From positions 372,001-436,000 of the forward strand of contig NZ_FOEQ01000002.1 of NCBI RefSeq assembly GCF_900110655.1: a stretch of 64,000 nucleotides of DNA, given 5' to 3'. The notes under the pieces were generated by a model, which worked only from the letters and a program-made list of their open reading frames with translations, was not told the DNA's origin and searched no databases. Made by a program: the position numbers and the translations under genes. Shown piece by piece: positions 37,218-46,332 of the stretch (positions within the stretch are counted from its first letter, which is position 1; the number at the start of each line of letters is the position of its first letter). Source of the DNA: Pseudomonas soli. GTDB lineage: Bacteria; Pseudomonadota; Gammaproteobacteria; Pseudomonadales; Pseudomonadaceae.

Positions 37218-38543
37218 TCAATTGTCACCACACATGAGCGGCACTGGCTCGGCATCGAATGTCAGTAGCTCGCGACGCCCAAAATAGAGCGCCGTCAGCA
37301 ACCCGACCATGCCCATGAACAGGCAGAAACCGACACACACCCACGGGCTCCACGGCATCAGCGCGATCAGCGCCAGCGGTGTGGTGCTGGCCCACAGGGC
37401 ATAGGCGATGTTGTAGGTGAAGGAGATACCCGACACGCGGATATCGGCCGGGAACAGCCCGACCATCACCGACGGCACCACCCCGACCACGCCACAACAC
37501 AGACCGGCCAGGGCATAGGCCAGCCAAGTCATGCCCCACTCCCCCACCAGGCTGGCGTACAGCGCCCCGATGCCCAGCGGCAGCAGCAGGCTATAGATCA
37601 TCAATGCCCGCCAAGCCCCCATACGGTCCACCAGCAGCCCAGCCAGCACACAGCCAATATTGAGGAAGACGATGCCCACGCTGCTCAGCGCGAACGTATG
37701 CCCGGCGCTCATGCCAAAGCGCTGTTGCATGACGGTCGGGGTGATCACCACCAGCACCACCACCGCCGAGGTCAACACGCAGGTCAGCAGCGCCGCCGGA
37801 ATCAATGCCCGACGGTGACGGCTCAGCACGCTGCGCAGCGGAAATGACAGCGGCTGCTCACGCTGGTCGCGCAACGCCAGGAACACGGGCGTCTCACTCA
37901 ACCAGCGGCGCAGCCAGACACCAATCACGCCGAACACCCCACCCAACAGGAAGGGATAGCGCCATGCATAGTCGAGAATTTCCTGGGGTGTGAACACTTG
38001 CGCCAGCAAGGTCGCAGTCAGGGCCCCGAGCAGGTAGCCGAAGGTCAGCCCCGCCTGGAGAAAGCCCAGCGCATAGCCACGACGCCCCGCTGGCGCATGC
38101 TCGGCAACGAAGGTCCAGGCACTGGGCACCTCGCCGCCCACCGCCGCCCCTTGCAGGATACGCAGCGCCAGCAGGATCAACGGCGCGGCGTAGCCGATGT
38201 CGGCGTAGGTCGGCATCACGCCGATCAGCAGGCACGGCAGTGCCATCATCAGGATGCTCAAGCTGAACACCCGCTTGCGGCCCAGGTGATCGGCGAAATG
38301 GGCCATCAGGATGCCACCCAGCGGCCTGGCCAGGTAACCGGTGACGAATATCCCGAAGCTCTGCAGCAGACGCAGCCATTCCGGCATCTCGGGCGGGAAA
38401 AACAGCTGGCTGAGGACCAGGGCAAAGAACACGAAAATGATGAAATCGTAGATTTCCAAAGCGCCACCCAACGCGGCCAGCCCCAGGGTCCGGTGGTCGC
38501 TACGGCTGAACCGTGGCGGGCGTGTGGTATCGAGCGCAGTCAT
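37218..38543 (-). CDS. MFS transporter, metabolite:H+ symporter family
   Basis: The 441-residue protein has twelve predicted membrane helices. It carries the major facilitator signatures YLARPLGGILMAHFADHLGR between helices 2 and 3 and RILQGAAVGGEVPSAWTF in helix 4, typical of the ProP/ShiA-like metabolite:H+ symporters for carboxylates, osmolytes or shikimate. The substrate cannot be told. GGAAG precedes the ATG at 38543, 10 codons inside the longest frame. It is downstream of the degenerate receiver gene on the same strand with a 69-bp gap. Confidence 0.9.
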   Translation of the reverse strand: MTALDTTRPPRFSRSDHRTLGLAALGGALEIYDFIIFVFFALVLSQLFFPPEMPEWLRLLQSFGIFVTGYLARPLGGILMAHFADHLGRKRVFSLSILMMALPCLLIGVMPTYADIGYAAPLILLALRILQGAAVGGEVPSAWTFVAEHAPAGRRGYALGFLQAGLTFGYLLGALTATLLAQVFTPQEILDYAWRYPFLLGGVFGVIGVWLRRWLSETPVFLALRDQREQPLSFPLRSVLSRHRRALIPAALLTCVLTSAVVVLVVITPTVMQQRFGMSAGHTFALSSVGIVFLNIGCVLAGLLVDRMGAWRALMIYSLLLPLGIGALYASLVGEWGMTWLAYALAGLCCGVVGVVPSVMVGLFPADIRVSGISFTYNIAYALWASTTPLALIALMPWSPWVCVGFCLFMGMVGLLTALYFGRRELLTFDAEPVPLMCGDN

Positions 38544-38612
38544 GGCAGCTTCCGCAACGTGGCAAAAGGCCAAGAGAATAGCAAAAGCCTTGGGCCTGTG
38601 GCCGTCCGCGCT

Positions 38613-39098
38613 TCAGGAGTTGCGGCAGAACACCGTCTGCGCGAGGTTGGTGCGCCGCCGCGAGGCGTTCGAAACCCCTGCCAAACCCGGCGGCAGGGGC
38701 AACTGCCCAACCAGTACCGGCAAATCGATGATCGCCATGAAGGACTCCAGCGCCTCGCTGTCAGGCGCGTGTGGCAGGCTGATGCTGACCGCATGCCGGT
38801 CACTCGGCGGCACCGCCGGTACCTTCAGGTGAGGCGAGTGATACAGCAGCGCGTGCTGGATCTGCGAACTGACCCGGCAGAAGCGCGCCAGGTCGACCCC
38901 TGCATGGCTGGCCAACTCGATGTTGCCCACCAGAAGGTTGAAAGGCTCCAGGGCGCTGTGCACCAGGCGCTGCAGGTCTTCGAACGTCTCCACCGGAGCG
39001 ATCCGGTAGTAACCCAGGCCGTTGAGCATCCTCTCCAGTTGCAGGCGCTGGCCGGGATGCTCGTCGGCAATGAGGATGCGCATGGATTTGTTAGGCAT
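38613..39098 (-). CDS. Degenerate response-regulator receiver protein
   Basis: The 161 residues begin MPNKSMRILIADEHPGQRLQ, with the acidic pair Asp12-Glu13 of a receiver domain, and continue with a plausible beta-alpha pattern. The phosphoacceptor Asp is replaced by Asn59 in FNLLVGNIEL and the conserved Lys before a Pro is missing (SISLPHAP). There is no output domain. It is probably a phosphorylation-independent pseudo-receiver, perhaps a protein-protein adaptor. AGG and GGA elements precede the ATG at 39098. It lies between the FpvI-like sigma gene and the MFS gene, all on the minus strand. Confidence 0.72.
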   Translation of the reverse strand: MPNKSMRILIADEHPGQRLQLERMLNGLGYYRIAPVETFEDLQRLVHSALEPFNLLVGNIELASHAGVDLARFCRVSSQIQHALLYHSPHLKVPAVPPSDRHAVSISLPHAPDSEALESFMAIIDLPVLVGQLPLPPGLAGVSNASRRRTNLAQTVFCRNS

Positions 39099-39267
39099 CG
39101 TCCGGACCTGGGCAGTTGGATGGTGACGGTGGCTCCATGACCATACTGCGCCGGCAACGGCAACGTCAGGCGGAGCGCCTGGACGGGGGTCTTTATTGAT
39201 AGTTGTCGTGAACCCGGGAGAAATCAAGTCACCCGCTTACGGAATTTTCACATCCGCCTGCAGGCGC

Positions 39268-39744
39268 TCAGGACTCCCACTGGCGCATGCGCACGCGACA
39301 GTGCTTCATCGCGTTGACGATGTGCTTTTCCACCACGCTACGGGAAATATCCAGGCGCTCGGCGATCTGCTGGTGCGACAGGCCCTCAAGCTTGCGCAGC
39401 AGGAAACTGTCACGACAAGGCGCGCTCAGCTCGCCCAAGGCCTGCTGCATCAGCGCCAGGCGCTGGTCGAGCTGCATGCTGTGCGTCGGTGCCGGGCTGT
39501 GCCAGCGCTCGTCGCTGTCGAGTACCTCGAGTGGCTCGGCCTGACGTACCAGGTGCCGCCGATGATGATCGACCACCAGGTTCATTGCCGTGCGGTAAAG
39601 AAACGCACGCGGATGTTCGATCCGTTCGCCTTCCGTGCGCTCCAGCACTCGGATGTAGGCGTCATGGGCGACATCTTCGGCCGCCTGGCGATTGCCAAGC
39701 CGGGCGGACAGAAAACTCACCAACTCGCGATAGTAGTGTTCCAC
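39268..39744 (-). CDS. FecI/FpvI-like ECF sigma factor
   Basis: The 158-residue protein has sigma region 2 (YRELVSFLSARLGNRQAAED and AYIRVL, then HPRAFLYRTAMNLVVDHHRR) and region 4 (LSAPCRDSFLLRKLEGLSHQ and IAERLDISRSVVEKHI). It belongs to the iron-starvation FecI class. Its location directly beside pvdRT-opmQ matches fpvI of P. aeruginosa, which drives pyoverdine receptor expression. It is not PvdS-like in length or sequence. The start is GTG with AGGTG about 7 bp before. No anti-sigma (FpvR/FecR) gene is adjacent. A Fur-like sequence lies about 76-94 bp upstream. Confidence 0.85.
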   Translation of the reverse strand: MEHYYRELVSFLSARLGNRQAAEDVAHDAYIRVLERTEGERIEHPRAFLYRTAMNLVVDHHRRHLVRQAEPLEVLDSDERWHSPAPTHSMQLDQRLALMQQALGELSAPCRDSFLLRKLEGLSHQQIAERLDISRSVVEKHIVNAMKHCRVRMRQWES

Positions 39745-39819
39745 GACGGCACCTGTCGTCTCCGCTCAAGCGCTGACAGGCAGCGGCAGCAGGGCTGGAT
39801 GATATCAGCGTGCGATCTT

Positions 39820-39838
39820 ACAAATTATAATTATTCGC
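39820..39838 (-). promoter_or_regulatory. Candidate Fur box
   Basis: The AT-rich 19-mer ACAAATTATAATTATTCGC matches the GATAATGATAATCATTATC consensus at about 12 of 19 positions. It lies in the divergent region between the ECF sigma gene and pvdR and would allow iron repression of the sigma gene. Confidence 0.45.
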
Positions 39839-39865
39839 AGCAACACGCAGCCCCCAGCCCCGAGT

Positions 39866-39889
39866 TAAATCGTCATCAGTCACATTCGT
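39866..39889 (+). promoter_or_regulatory. Iron-starvation (PvdS-type) box before pvdR
   Basis: TAAAT (39866-39870), 16 bases, CGT (39887-39889) is an exact match to the PvdS/PfrI promoter consensus TAAAT-N16/17-CGT. It is 67 bp upstream of pvdR. Confidence 0.8.
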
Positions 39890-39956
39890 TTAACTGGGAT
39901 CCCCGAGCGCGTGCCGTGTTGCAGCACTCGGCCATTACCTCCGGCTGGAAGCCCGC

Positions 39957-41135
39957 ATGACACGCACACCCAATACCCGCCGCCGAGTACTGATCGGCGC
40001 CCTGGGCCTGGCCAGCCTTTGCAGCCTGGTGGCCTGGCAGGTCCTGCCGCTGGGCGGCGCACCGGTCAGCACCGTGCCGGTGCTGCGCGCCGACATCGAA
40101 AGCAGCGTCACCGCGCTAGGCACCCTGCAACCACGACGCTACGTCGACGTCGGCGCCCAAGCCTCGGGGCAGATTCGCAAGCTGCATGTGGAGGCCGGTG
40201 ACGAGGTGCGCCAAGGCCAGTTACTGGTGGAGATCGACCCGTCCACGCAACAGGCCAAGCTCGATGCCGCACGGTACTCGATCGACAACCTCAAGGCCCA
40301 GCTGGCCGAACAGCGTGCGCAGTACCAGCTAGCCCAGCAGCAATACCAGCGCCAGCAAGGCTTGGCCGCCGCCGGCGCCACCCGCCAGGAAGACCTGCAG
40401 ACGGCGCAGGCGCAACTGAAGGTGACCCAGGCCCGCATCGACATGTACCTGGCGCAGATCCGCCAGGCCCAGGCCAGCCTGCGCAGCGACGAGGCCGAGC
40501 TGGGCTACACGCGCATCTACGCCCCCATGAGCGGCACGGTGGTGGCGGTGGATGCCCGCGAAGGCCAGACCCTCAATGCCCAGCAGCAGACCCCGCTGAT
40601 CCTGCGGATAGCCAAGCTCTCGCCGATGACCGTCTGGGCCCAGGTGTCCGAAGCCGACATCGGCAAGGTCAAACCGGGCATGACCGCCTATTTCAACACC
40701 CTGGCCGGCGGCAAGCGCCGCTGGACCAGCACCGTGCGCCAGATCCTGCCGGTACCGCCCAAGCCGCTGGACCAGACCAGCCAGGGCGGTGGCAGCCCGG
40801 CCAGCGCCACCGCCGGCACCACCGGCAGCAAGGTGGTGCAATACACTGTGCTGCTGGACGTGGACAATCCCGACGGCGCCCTGATGGCGGAGATGACCAC
40901 CCAGGTGTTCTTCGTCGCCGGGCAAGCCAGCCAGGTGCTCAGCGTGCCCCTGGCCGCACTGGACGACACTCCCGGCGACGGCGTGCGCCTGGCCCAGGTG
41001 CTGAACAGCAAGGGTCAGGTCGAGGCGCGCCAGGTGCGCACCGGTTTGAGCGACCGCCTGCGGGTGCAGGTGCTCGAAGGCCTGAACGAAGGCGAGCGCC
41101 TGGTCATCGGCCTGCCTGCCGCCAGTGGGGGTTGA
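39957..41135 (+). CDS. pvdR: Pyoverdine export periplasmic adaptor PvdR (MacA-like)
   Basis: The 392-residue membrane-fusion protein has an N-terminal membrane anchor, the lipoyl half-motif [20 protein letters not shown], and a long coiled-coil hairpin rich in Gln and Ala (about 95-185). It then has the second lipoyl half ([20 protein letters not shown]) and a beta-barrel domain. With PvdT and OpmQ it forms the tripartite pump that recycles and secretes pyoverdine from the periplasm. It starts at the ATG at 39957 and the pvdT start follows the stop by one base. An exact iron-starvation box precedes it. Confidence 0.93.
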   Translation: MTRTPNTRRRVLIGALGLASLCSLVAWQVLPLGGAPVSTVPVLRADIESSVTALGTLQPRRYVDVGAQASGQIRKLHVEAGDEVRQGQLLVEIDPSTQQAKLDAARYSIDNLKAQLAEQRAQYQLAQQQYQRQQGLAAAGATRQEDLQTAQAQLKVTQARIDMYLAQIRQAQASLRSDEAELGYTRIYAPMSGTVVAVDAREGQTLNAQQQTPLILRIAKLSPMTVWAQVSEADIGKVKPGMTAYFNTLAGGKRRWTSTVRQILPVPPKPLDQTSQGGGSPASATAGTTGSKVVQYTVLLDVDNPDGALMAEMTTQVFFVAGQASQVLSVPLAALDDTPGDGVRLAQVLNSKGQVEARQVRTGLSDRLRVQVLEGLNEGERLVIGLPAASGG

Positions 41136-41136
41136 G

Positions 41137-43095
41137 ATGGCCACGCCCCTGATCGAGCTGTGCGACATCCGCAAGGTCTACGGCGGTGTCGATTCGCCCA
41201 GGGTCGAGGTGTTGCGCGGTATCAGCCTGAGCATCCACCCCGGCGAGTTCGTCGCCATCGTCGGCGCCTCGGGCTCCGGCAAGTCGACCTTGATGAACAT
41301 CCTCGGCTGCCTCGACCGCCCCACCTCGGGCAACTACCGTTTCGCCGGCCGGGACGTCGCCGAACTGGACAGCGACGAGCTGGCCTGGCTGCGTCGCGAA
41401 GCGTTCGGCTTCGTGTTCCAGGGCTATCACCTGATCCCTTCGGGCTCGGCCCAGGAGAACGTCGAGATGCCGGCCATCTATGCCGGCACCCCGCCCGCCG
41501 AGCGCCATGCCCGCGCCCGTGCCCTGCTCGAGCGCCTGGGTCTGGCCAGCCGCACCGGCAATCGCCCGCACCAGTTGTCTGGCGGGCAGCAGCAACGGGT
41601 GTCGATCGCCCGGGCGCTGATGAACGGCGGGCACATCATCCTCGCCGACGAACCCACTGGGGCCCTCGACAGCCACAGCGGCGCCGAGGTGATGACCCTG
41701 CTAGACGAGCTGGCCAGCCAGGGCCATGTGATCATCCTCATTACCCACGACCGTGAAGTTGCGGCCCGTGCCCAGCGGATCATCGAAGTGCGCGACGGCG
41801 AAGTGGTCAGCGACTCCCCCAGCCAGCCGTCGGCCGACATTCCTCGGCAGCTGCAGGCCGACGACCTGCGCCAGCGCCTGGACCGCGGCGCCACCCAGCG
41901 CGGCGCCTGGAAAGGCGAACTGGTCGAGTCCCTGCAGGCCGCCTGGCGAGTAATGTGGATCAACCGCTTCCGCACCGCGCTGACCCTGCTCGGCATCATC
42001 ATCGGGGTCGCCTCGGTGGTAGTCATGCTCGCGGTCGGCGAAGGCAGCAAGCGCCAGGTCATGGCACAGATGGCCGCATTCGGCTCGAACATCCTCTATC
42101 TCAACGGCAAGCACTCCTCCGAGGAACTGATGGGCATCGTCACCCTCGACGATGTCGACGCCATCGGCGAACTGCCCCAGGTCAAACGGGTCATGCCGGT
42201 GATCGGCGACAAGCTCATGGTGCGCCACGGCAACAAGGGCGAGCAGTTCTACGTTGGCGGCAACAACACCTGGTTCCCCGAGATCTTCAACTGGCCCGTG
42301 GTCGAGGGCAGCTTCTACAGCGAGGCCGACGAAGCCAACGGCGCCGCCGTGGCCGTGATCGGGCAGAAGGTGCGTGACAAGATGTTCGGCCCGGGCAGCA
42401 ATCCGCTCGGGCAGTACCTGCTGATCGGCAACGTGCCGTTCCAGGTGATCGGCGTGCTCCAGGGCAAAGGCGCCAGCTCCGGCAGCGAGGACAGCGACGA
42501 ACGCGTGGTGGTGCCCTACTCCGCCGCCTCCATCCGCCTGTTCGGCAGCCGCGACCCGGAATACGTCACCATCGCCGCCCAGGACTCCAGCCGGGTGAAG
42601 GAGACCGAGCAGGCGATCGAGCGCCTGATGCTGCAGCGCCACCAGGGCAAGAATGACTTCGTCCTGACCAACGACGCCGCACTGATCCAGGCCGAGGCCC
42701 GCACGCAGAACAGCCTGTCGCTGATGCTCGGCGCGATTGCCGCGATCTCCCTGCTGGTGGGTGGCATCGGCGTGATGAACATCATGCTCATGACCGTGCG
42801 CGAACGCACCCGCGAGATCGGCATCCGCATGGCCACCGGCGCGCGCCAGCGCGACATCCTGCGCCAGTTCCTCACCGAGGCGGTGATGCTGTCGATGGTC
42901 GGCGGCGTGACCGGCATCGTCCTGGCCCTGGCCATCGGCGCCAGCCTGTTGCTGGCCGACATCGCCGTGGCCTTCGCCCTGCCCGCCATCCTCGGCGCCT
43001 TTGCCTGCGCCGTGATCACCGGCGTGGTGTTCGGTTTCATGCCGGCCCGCAAGGCCGCCCGCCTCGACCCGGTCAAGGCCCTTACCAGCGAATAA
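41137..43095 (+). CDS. pvdT: Pyoverdine export ABC permease/ATPase PvdT (MacB-like)
   Basis: The 652-residue protein has an N-terminal ATPase domain with Walker [10 protein letters not shown], signature [16 protein letters not shown] and Walker [13 protein letters not shown] membrane helix near 285 ([20 protein letters not shown]), a large periplasmic MacB core domain, and three C-terminal helices with [20 protein letters not shown] follow. This is the MacB layout. It powers the PvdR-OpmQ pump. I chose the ATG at 41137, placed after GGGGGTTGAG. A GTG at 41125 lies in frame upstream. Confidence 0.95.
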   Translation: MATPLIELCDIRKVYGGVDSPRVEVLRGISLSIHPGEFVAIVGASGSGKSTLMNILGCLDRPTSGNYRFAGRDVAELDSDELAWLRREAFGFVFQGYHLIPSGSAQENVEMPAIYAGTPPAERHARARALLERLGLASRTGNRPHQLSGGQQQRVSIARALMNGGHIILADEPTGALDSHSGAEVMTLLDELASQGHVIILITHDREVAARAQRIIEVRDGEVVSDSPSQPSADIPRQLQADDLRQRLDRGATQRGAWKGELVESLQAAWRVMWINRFRTALTLLGIIIGVASVVVMLAVGEGSKRQVMAQMAAFGSNILYLNGKHSSEELMGIVTLDDVDAIGELPQVKRVMPVIGDKLMVRHGNKGEQFYVGGNNTWFPEIFNWPVVEGSFYSEADEANGAAVAVIGQKVRDKMFGPGSNPLGQYLLIGNVPFQVIGVLQGKGASSGSEDSDERVVVPYSAASIRLFGSRDPEYVTIAAQDSSRVKETEQAIERLMLQRHQGKNDFVLTNDAALIQAEARTQNSLSLMLGAIAAISLLVGGIGVMNIMLMTVRERTREIGIRMATGARQRDILRQFLTEAVMLSMVGGVTGIVLALAIGASLLLADIAVAFALPAILGAFACAVITGVVFGFMPARKAARLDPVKALTSE

Positions 43096-43098
43096 CCC

Positions 43099-44505
43099 AT
43101 GACGATCCCCTGCCGTATCAGCTTGCTGGCCCTGAGCCTTGGCCTGGCCGCCTGCAGCACCCCACCGCCGCCTGCGGCGAACATCGACGCCCCAGCGGCC
43201 TGGCAAGGGCCGACCAGCCCCAACCAGGCGCTGCCGGACAACCAGTGGTGGCGCGCCTTTGCCAGCCTGGAACTGGACCGGCTGGTCGAGCGCGCGCGCT
43301 CGAACAGCCACGACCTGGCGGCGGCCGCGGCGCGGGTGCGCAAGGCCCAGGCCATCGCAGTGATCGCCGGCGCGCCATTACTGCCAGAAGTACAGCTCGG
43401 CCTGGATGGCAGCCGACAGCGCCTGTTGCGCGGTGAAGGCAACAGGCAGCTCGACGCCAGCAGCAGCGAGCGCACCAGCACCTCGTTCGGCACCCGCCTG
43501 AGCGCCAGCTACGAGATCGATTTCTGGGGCGGCCTGCGCGCCACCCGCGACAGCGCGCTGCGCGGCCTGGATGCCAGCCGTTTCGATCGCCAGACCGTCG
43601 AGCTGACCCTGGTCAGCGCCGTGGCCGACAGCTACCTGCAAAGCCTGGCACTCGACGAGCAACTGCGCATCGCCCAGCTCAACCTGGACAATGCCCGCGA
43701 CGTGCTGGGCCTGGTCGAAGCCCGCGAACGTTCAGGCTCGGCCACCCGCCTGGAACTGGCCCAGCAGCGCAGCCTGGTGGCGGCCCAGGAACGCCAGCTG
43801 CCGCTGCTCGAACAGCGTCGCCAGGACAACCGCATCGTCCTCGCCACCCTGCTGGGCGACCCGGTTCAGGCCCTGCCCGACAATCGCGAAATGATCAGCA
43901 ACTTACAATGGCCCAGCATCGGCAGCGGCGTGCCCAGCGAACTGCTCGGCCGGCGGCCGGACATCGCCGCCGCCGAGGCGCGCCTGGCGGCGGCCAGCGC
44001 CAACATCCAGGTAGCACGGGCGGCCATGCTGCCTCGCCTGATACTCGGCGCGAACCTGGGCAGCGGTGCACGCACCCTGCCCAATGTCCTCGACAGCCCC
44101 TACTACACCCTGACGGCCGGCCTCGCCGCGCCGATCTTCAACAACGGCCGACTCAGTGCCGCGCGGGACCAGGCCAGCGCCGAACAGGAGGAATTGCTGG
44201 AGCTGTACCGCGGCAGCATCCTGGCAGGTTTCGCGGATGTGGAGAAAGCCTTGAACGCCGTCGCCGGTGTCGAACGCCAGCGCCGCTGGCAGGACCAGGA
44301 GGTGGAGCAGGCACGCGTCGCCTTCGAACTGGCCCAGCAACGTTACGCCGCCGGCGCCGAGACCCTGCTGACGGTGCTCGAAACCCAGCGCACGCTGTAC
44401 CTGGCCCAGGACCAGCAGGCACAGCTGCGCCTTGAGCAGCTGCAGGGCAGCGTGGCGCTGTACAAGGCATTGGGTGGGGGCTGGCAGACGCCGGTCAAGC
44501 TGTAG
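43099..44505 (+). CDS. opmQ: Outer-membrane channel lipoprotein OpmQ
   Basis: The 468-residue precursor has a lipoprotein signal ending LAAC and the two OEP (TolC-like) repeats of the NodT family. Typical segments are WWRAFASLELDRLVERARSN, YEIDFWGGLRATRDSALRGL and LLGRRPDIAAAEARLAAASA. It is the outer-membrane exit duct of the PvdRT pump. The gap to pvdT is 3 bp. A strong hairpin follows before the convergent pvdP gene. Confidence 0.94.
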   Translation: MTIPCRISLLALSLGLAACSTPPPPAANIDAPAAWQGPTSPNQALPDNQWWRAFASLELDRLVERARSNSHDLAAAAARVRKAQAIAVIAGAPLLPEVQLGLDGSRQRLLRGEGNRQLDASSSERTSTSFGTRLSASYEIDFWGGLRATRDSALRGLDASRFDRQTVELTLVSAVADSYLQSLALDEQLRIAQLNLDNARDVLGLVEARERSGSATRLELAQQRSLVAAQERQLPLLEQRRQDNRIVLATLLGDPVQALPDNREMISNLQWPSIGSGVPSELLGRRPDIAAAEARLAAASANIQVARAAMLPRLILGANLGSGARTLPNVLDSPYYTLTAGLAAPIFNNGRLSAARDQASAEQEELLELYRGSILAGFADVEKALNAVAGVERQRRWQDQEVEQARVAFELAQQRYAAGAETLLTVLETQRTLYLAQDQQAQLRLEQLQGSVALYKALGGGWQTPVKL

Positions 44506-44514
44506 GTTACGCGA

Positions 44515-44552
44515 GTCCCTGCAAGCGTGGGTTTGCCCCCGCTTGCAGGGAC
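44515..44552. terminator. Convergent hairpin between opmQ and pvdP
   Basis: GTCCCTGCAAGCG (44515-44527) pairs perfectly with CGCTTGCAGGGAC (44540-44552), with further GGG/CCC pairing inside. There is no T-run, so it may act as a REP-type 3' stabiliser as well as a terminator for both genes. Confidence 0.65.
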
Positions 44553-44562
44553 ATGGGGTGCA

Positions 44563-46185
44563 TCAGGGCACGATGTTCTTCAGTGACAGGTGGCGCGCGT
44601 ACCAAGGGCGTTGCGGCACCTTGCGCAGCAGGCCATCGAGCTTTTCCTCGTTACCGAACGTAATACGCAGGGCCAGCTTCATGGTCTCCACATCCATCTC
44701 CACCGACTTACCCAGGCGCATGCCTGGCTGGGTGCTGCAGCCATGGGTGTCCGGGCCCAGCCACGGGTCGCCGGCTTCGACCCAGCGACCTGGGGCGAAC
44801 CAGGGCACGCCATTGACCTCCAGCCGCCGTACCTGGCCGGGGTGGTAGCGTTCATGGGCACGGAACCAGTCGTCGATGCGGTCGTCGATCCAGCCATGGA
44901 AACCCCAGAACACCGGATTGACATGGGACGAGAACGGGTCGCCGAGAAAGTCGTTTTCGGGCTCGAACCAGCGCGCGGCAAAGTCGGCCTGGTCACGGGC
45001 GAAAGGCACCGGCGCGCCATTGTTCGGATCACGCGGCACCGACGCCCAGCACATGTGCAGCCAGTCGTGCAGGTTCATCTCCAGTTCCGAACCGAAGGCG
45101 CCCAGGGTCAGCTTCGACAGGTACAACGGGTCCTGGTACTGCGACTCCCACACCTGGAAGTTGCTGCAATAGGTTTCGCCGGCCTTGATCGCCCCGACCC
45201 ACTGACCATAGGCCTCGTCACCCGGCGCCTGCCAGGTCGGCGGCACACAGTAGCCGTCATGGTTGTCGAAATAGCGGGCAAAGCCTGCGCGATCGAACTC
45301 GACGCTCGGCTGCGGCAGCGGGAAGCGCTGCCAGGAGGGCAAGTCTTGCAAGGTGCGTGCATACATCAGCATGTGCCGGTGCATGAACAGGAAATCGATA
45401 CCCGAGCCATTGCGGTGCTTGCGCGGGCCCCGGGCATCGCGCTCATGGTCTCTGGGCCCCGGCTGCCAGCCCAGGCCACGCAGAGCGTCCTGCTTGTTCC
45501 GCGGCAGCTTGTGCCACTGGTCACGGGTGGCATGCCAGAGCTGATGGAACAAGCGGTGTTCGGCACCGACCACCCAGGCCAGCATCTCGGGGGTATACGG
45601 CAGGCGCTCACGGGCCTCGGGGAACAACCGCTTGACCGCGACGAAGCGGCTGTCGGGCACAGGCAGGGTCAGCGGCCGATCCAGACGCTGCACGCGCCCG
45701 CTCAGCGTGCCGCTGCCGGCATTGGCGAACTCGGCCCAGACTTCGTCAAGGCTGGCCACGCACTCGTAGCCCGGCCCACCGTGCTGATTGACCAGGCGCC
45801 AGCGCACCTGGGCGCTGCTGGCGCCGACCAGGTCGCCCAGCACGCGGTAGGTCGGCTCGCCAGCCCCACGCAAACGCTCGCCGGTATCGACGAAACCGCG
45901 CAGGCCGCGCCCCTTGGTGGCGACGTCGAGGAACATCTCGACACCTTGCTGGGGTAGCCCATCCAGGCCGCGCTCGGCACCCTCGAAGCGGATATCCCAG
46001 ACGCCGCGCAGTTGGTCCGCCAGCACCTGGCCTGCGTAGTCGGCCAGCTCGACACTGGCCTCGCCTGGCGTGACGATGTCGTCCTCGGGGTCGTGGGTCA
46101 GTTGCTTGTGCGCGTAATAGGCCGCCGTGCCTGTGGCGCCCGCCACAGCCAGGCCGGCGATGAATCCTCGTCGGGAAATTGTCAT
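44563..46185 (-). CDS. pvdP: Pyoverdine chromophore tyrosinase PvdP
   Basis: The 540-residue precursor starts MTISRRGFIAGLAVAGATGT with a twin-arginine signal, so it is exported folded. The C-terminal half is a tyrosinase-like binuclear copper domain with histidines in HRLFHQLWH, FLFMHRHMLMYARTLQ, LHDWLHMCW and VNPVFWGFHGWIDDR. PvdP oxidises the D-Tyr of ferribactin to build the dihydroxyquinoline chromophore in the periplasm. The length agrees with the P. aeruginosa protein as I recall it. An exact iron-starvation box lies 48 bp upstream of the ATG. Confidence 0.93.
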   Translation of the reverse strand: MTISRRGFIAGLAVAGATGTAAYYAHKQLTHDPEDDIVTPGEASVELADYAGQVLADQLRGVWDIRFEGAERGLDGLPQQGVEMFLDVATKGRGLRGFVDTGERLRGAGEPTYRVLGDLVGASSAQVRWRLVNQHGGPGYECVASLDEVWAEFANAGSGTLSGRVQRLDRPLTLPVPDSRFVAVKRLFPEARERLPYTPEMLAWVVGAEHRLFHQLWHATRDQWHKLPRNKQDALRGLGWQPGPRDHERDARGPRKHRNGSGIDFLFMHRHMLMYARTLQDLPSWQRFPLPQPSVEFDRAGFARYFDNHDGYCVPPTWQAPGDEAYGQWVGAIKAGETYCSNFQVWESQYQDPLYLSKLTLGAFGSELEMNLHDWLHMCWASVPRDPNNGAPVPFARDQADFAARWFEPENDFLGDPFSSHVNPVFWGFHGWIDDRIDDWFRAHERYHPGQVRRLEVNGVPWFAPGRWVEAGDPWLGPDTHGCSTQPGMRLGKSVEMDVETMKLALRITFGNEEKLDGLLRKVPQRPWYARHLSLKNIVP

Positions 46186-46232
46186 TGCGCCTCAATCCGT
46201 CTTCGCGTGCCGCGACTGCTATCCAAGCTAGA

Positions 46233-46256
46233 ACGTAGGTGGGCCAGGGAAATTTA
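46233..46256 (-). promoter_or_regulatory. Iron-starvation box before pvdP
   Basis: On the minus strand TAAAT (46256-46252), 16 bases, CGT (46235-46233) matches the PvdS-type consensus exactly, 48 bp upstream of pvdP. Confidence 0.8.
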
Positions 46257-46274
46257 GGCGCGGTACACACCGGC

Positions 46275-46298
46275 TAATTAACCGCGCATTGCGCTCGT
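46275..46298 (+). promoter_or_regulatory. Iron-starvation-like box before the ferric-siderophore reductase
   Basis: TAATT (46275-46279), 16 bases, CGT (46296-46298) differs from TAAAT-N16-CGT at one base. It lies 34 bp before the reductase start and back-to-back with the pvdP box. Confidence 0.6.
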
Positions 46299-46332
46299 CT
46301 GATGGGTATCTCCCGCTGACAGAGGCATGCCC

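Noticed and set aside
39268..39744. The ECF sigma factor as PvdS itself
   Set aside because: It is shorter than PvdS and its region 2 and 4 sequence is of the FecI/FpvI type. Location beside pvdRT-opmQ also matches fpvI. PvdS must lie elsewhere.
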